A stretch of DNA of 50,944 nt, taken from positions 1-50,944 of the forward strand of contig NZ_BCQR01000081.1 in the NCBI RefSeq assembly GCF_001552175.1. The letters are read 5' to 3'. The notes under the pieces are model-generated. The model searched no databases. It worked only from the letters and a program-made list of their open reading frames with translations, and was not told where the DNA came from. The position numbers and the translations under genes were made by a program. The stretch comes from Actinomadura kijaniata NBRC 14229. Lineage in GTDB: Bacteria > Actinomycetota > Actinomycetes > Streptosporangiales > Streptosporangiaceae. This document shows positions 48,964 to 50,944 of the stretch, one piece after another; the first letter of the stretch is position 1; each line of letters opens with the position of its first letter.

Positions 48964-49263
48964 TTAGGCCGGGCCACCGAAGATGTCGATCCGCTCGCCC
49001 TCGGCCAGGCTGACGATGGCGCGCTTGGTGTCCTTGCGCTTGCCGTAGCCGAACCGGGTGCGCTTGCGCTTACCCTGCCGGTTGATCGTGTTGACGTTCG
49101 TCACCTTGACGCCGAACACGGCCTCGACGGCCTGCTTGATCTGCGTCTTGTTGGCGTCCGGACGGACCACGAACGTGTACTTGTTCTCGTCGAGAAGGCC
49201 GTAGCTCTTCTCCGAGACGACCGGCGCGATGATGATGTCACGGGGGTCGGCGATCTTGTTCAT
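48964..49263 (-). CDS. rplW: 50S ribosomal protein L23
   Basis: A 99-residue L23, the docking site for trigger factor and SRP at the tunnel exit: ADPRDIIIAPVVSEKSYGLL, then KYTFVVRPDANKTQIKQAVE and RQGKRKRTRFGYGKRKDTKR. It follows rplD by 12 bp. Confidence 0.98.
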   Translation of the reverse strand: MNKIADPRDIIIAPVVSEKSYGLLDENKYTFVVRPDANKTQIKQAVEAVFGVKVTNVNTINRQGKRKRTRFGYGKRKDTKRAIVSLAEGERIDIFGGPA

Positions 49264-49275
49264 TCCGGACCCTCC

Positions 49276-49878
49276 TTACTTCTTCGCCGCGCGCGAGACG
49301 AACTCGTCGTAGGCCTTCTGCGTGAAGACCACGACGTCGTTCACCATCACGTCGTAGGTGTTGAGCTGGTCGGAGACGAGGATGTGCACGCTCGGCTCGT
49401 TGCGCAGGCTCTTCCAGGTGACCTCGTCCTCACGGTCGAGGACCACCAGGACGCGCCGGGCGTCGGTGACGCCGCGCAGGTTCGCCAGAGCGGTCTTCGT
49501 CTTCGGGGCGTCACCCTCGATGAGGTTGTCGACGATCACGACCCGGCCGAAGCGGGCGCGGTCGGACAGGGCGCCACGCAGGGCGGCGGCCTTCATCTTC
49601 TTGGGCGTCCGCTGCGAGTAGTCGCGCGGCTGCGGGCCGTGGACGGTGCCACCACCGGCGAACTGCGGCGCGCGGGTCGAACCCTGGCGCGCGCGGCCGG
49701 TGCCCTTCTGCCGGTACGGCTTCTTGCCACCACCGGAGACCTCGCCCCGCGTCTTGGTGGAGTGGGTGCCCTGACGAGCCGCGGCCAGCTGCGCCACCAC
49801 GACCTGGTGGATCAGCGGGACGGAGGTCTTCGCGTCGAAGATCTCGGAGGGCAGGTCGATGTCGAGCTTGGTGGTCAC
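49276..49878 (-). CDS. rplD: 50S ribosomal protein L4
   Basis: A 200-residue L4; its extended loop (KKPYRQKGTGRARQGSTRAP) lines the exit tunnel. The C-terminal globular part contains VVIVDNLIEG and RRVLVVLDREDE. In E. coli L4 represses the S10 operon. The GTG at 49878 forms a GTGA overlap with the rplC stop; longer frames over rplC are not real. Confidence 0.97.
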   Translation of the reverse strand: MTTKLDIDLPSEIFDAKTSVPLIHQVVVAQLAAARQGTHSTKTRGEVSGGGKKPYRQKGTGRARQGSTRAPQFAGGGTVHGPQPRDYSQRTPKKMKAAALRGALSDRARFGRVVIVDNLIEGDAPKTKTALANLRGVTDARRVLVVLDREDEVTWKSLRNEPSVHILVSDQLNTYDVMVNDVVVFTQKAYDEFVSRAAKK

Positions 49879-50525
49879 TTGCCGGTCCCCTTCACTGCGT
49901 CGCGGACCAGGACCAGACCGCCGTTGGGGCCGGGAACCGCGCCCTTGATGAGGAGCAGGTTCTTCTCGGCGTCGATGGCGTGGATGGTCAGGTTCTGCAC
50001 GGTGGTACGGGCGTTGCCGTGCCGTCCCGCCATGCGGAGGCCCTTGAACACGCGACCGGGGGTCGCGCAGCCGCCGATCGAGCCCGGCGAGCGGTGCTTG
50101 CGCTGGGTACCGTGCGAAGCGCCCAGACCACGGAAGCCGTGGCGCTTCATGACACCAGCGGTGCCCTTGCCCTTGGAGGTGCCGGTCACGTCGATCTTCT
50201 GGCCGGCCTCGAAGACGCCGGCGTTGATCTCCTGGCCGAGTTCGAACTCGGTGGTGTCGTCGACCCGCAGCTCCGCCAGGTAGCGGCGCGGCGTGACGCC
50301 GGCCTTGGCGAAGTGACCCGCGGAAGGCTTGTTCACCTTGCGGGGGTCGATCTGCCCGAACCCGATCTGAACGGCGGTGTATCCGTCGGTCTCCTGGGTG
50401 CGGAGCTGGGTCACGACACACGGCCCGGCCTGGACGACGGTCACCGGAACGATCCGGCCCTCATCGTCGAAGACCTGGGTCATGCCGAGCTTCTCGCCCA
50501 GGACGCCCTTCCTCTGCGTACTCAT
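49875..50525 (-). CDS. rplC: 50S ribosomal protein L3
   Basis: A 216-residue L3, an assembly initiator reaching the peptidyl-transferase centre: KGVLGEKLGMTQVFDDEGRI, then TGTSKGKGTAGVMKRHGFRG and HRSPGSIGGCATPGRVFKGL, and the C-terminal GAVPGPNGGLVLVRDAVKG. The ATG at 50525 is 15 bp after rpsJ. Confidence 0.98.
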   Translation of the reverse strand: MSTQRKGVLGEKLGMTQVFDDEGRIVPVTVVQAGPCVVTQLRTQETDGYTAVQIGFGQIDPRKVNKPSAGHFAKAGVTPRRYLAELRVDDTTEFELGQEINAGVFEAGQKIDVTGTSKGKGTAGVMKRHGFRGLGASHGTQRKHRSPGSIGGCATPGRVFKGLRMAGRHGNARTTVQNLTIHAIDAEKNLLLIKGAVPGPNGGLVLVRDAVKGTGK

Positions 50526-50540
50526 ATCTGGGTGCGTCCC

Positions 50541-50849
50541 TTAGAGCTTGATCTCGATGTCAACGCCGGCCGGCAGGTCGAGTCGCATCAGCGAGTCGAC
50601 GGTCTTGGGCGTCGGGTCGATGATGTCGATCAACCGCTTGTGCGTGCGCATCTCGAAGTGCTCGCGGCTGTCCTTGTACTTGTGCGGCGAGCGGATGACG
50701 CAGTACACGTTCTTCTCGGTCGGCAGCGGCACCGGGCCCGCGACCTTGGCGCCCGTCCGCGTCACCGTCTCAACGATCTTCTTCGCGGAGGTGTCGATAA
50801 CCTCGTGGTCGTAGGCCTTGAGCCGGATGCGGATCTTCTGTCCCGCCAT
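50541..50849 (-). CDS. rpsJ: 30S ribosomal protein S10 (NusE)
   Basis: A 102-residue S10, which heads the S10 operon and also acts as NusE in transcription antitermination. MAGQKIRIRLKAYDHEVIDT starts it; VAGPVPLPTEKNVYCVIRSP and HFEMRTHKRLIDIIDPTPKT follow. GAGG lies 5 nt before the ATG at 50849. Confidence 0.98.
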   Translation of the reverse strand: MAGQKIRIRLKAYDHEVIDTSAKKIVETVTRTGAKVAGPVPLPTEKNVYCVIRSPHKYKDSREHFEMRTHKRLIDIIDPTPKTVDSLMRLDLPAGVDIEIKL

Positions 50850-50912
50850 GGTGGCCTCGGTGTCCTTTACTGGTAGTGCCGCTGTTACTTCTGGACTTCG
50901 TGGTGCGGCGGG

Positions 50913-50937
50913 CCCGGCCGGTCTTCCGGCGGCCGGG
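50913..50937 (-). terminator. Hairpin upstream of rpsJ
   Basis: CCCGGCC (50913-50919) pairs with GGCCGGG (50931-50937); an alternative inner CCGG-tctt-CCGG also forms. It lies about 65 bp upstream of rpsJ and may terminate the gene beyond the window edge, which by common order would be tuf (inference). Confidence 0.45.
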
Positions 50938-50944
50938 ACCCGCC

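Overview
The window is ordinary chromosomal DNA from a very GC-rich actinobacterium. The gene order (alr, nnr, acpS, coaA, glmS, glmM, rpsI-rplM, truA, rplQ-rpoA and the alpha, spc and S10 ribosomal-protein blocks, nearly all on the minus strand), the XRE/DUF5753 plus DUF397 genes, DUF1707, DUF389 and frequent GTG/TTG starts suggest an order such as Streptosporangiales, perhaps an Actinomadura-like organism. That taxonomic guess is inference. I found no rRNA, tRNA, CRISPR array, transposase or phage gene.

Left part (1-23 kb). A truncated Gly/Ser/Tyr-rich protein lies at the edge, followed upstream by tsaE, an alpha/beta hydrolase, alr, nnr and acpS on the minus strand. A plus-strand XRE/DUF5753 regulator is followed by two DUF397 genes. 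An ABC-2 transporter pair lies downstream of glmS, and its ribosome-binding site is buried in a 17-bp hairpin. coaA diverges from glmS and precedes an unfamiliar membrane protein with a sigma-region-4-like N-terminus. Next come a four-gene two-ATPase/two-permease ABC operon, a DUF389 membrane protein, a secreted HNH lipoprotein, and a divergent TetR / luciferase-like oxidoreductase pair with two matching operator palindromes. A small membrane protein and glmM complete this part.

Middle (23-30 kb). rpsI-rplM is driven by a good promoter with a leader of about 180 nt. A plus-strand group encodes a CAP-domain protein, two tandem single-span membrane proteins that look paralogous in their exported domains, and a GNAT acetyltransferase. 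truA and rplQ follow on the minus strand.

Right part (30-51 kb). The ribosomal super-operon runs leftwards: rpsJ-rplC-rplD-rplW-rplB-rpsS-rplV-rpsC-rplP-rpmC-rpsQ, rplN-rplX-rplE-rpsN-rpsH-rplF-rplR-rpsE-rpmD-rplO, secY-adk-map, and infA-rpmJ-rpsM-rpsK-rpsD-rpoA-rplQ. It is interrupted between map and infA by about 4 kb carrying a winged-helix-like protein, a class E/F-type sortase with a secreted partner, a metallophosphoesterase and a DUF1707 protein. Directly behind map are two 119-bp tandem, frame-broken copies of the map 3' end. Several ribosomal intercistronic gaps (rplO-secY, rpsN-rpsH, rpmJ-rpsM, rpoA-rplQ) hold strong inverted repeats that may be attenuation or feedback sites.

No single clearly new multi-gene system stands out. 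The strongest candidates for follow-up are the map 3'-end repeat array, the RBS-sequestering hairpin upstream of the ABC ATPase, the tandem exported paralogues, the membrane-tethered sigma-like protein and the structured leaders in the ribosomal operon.
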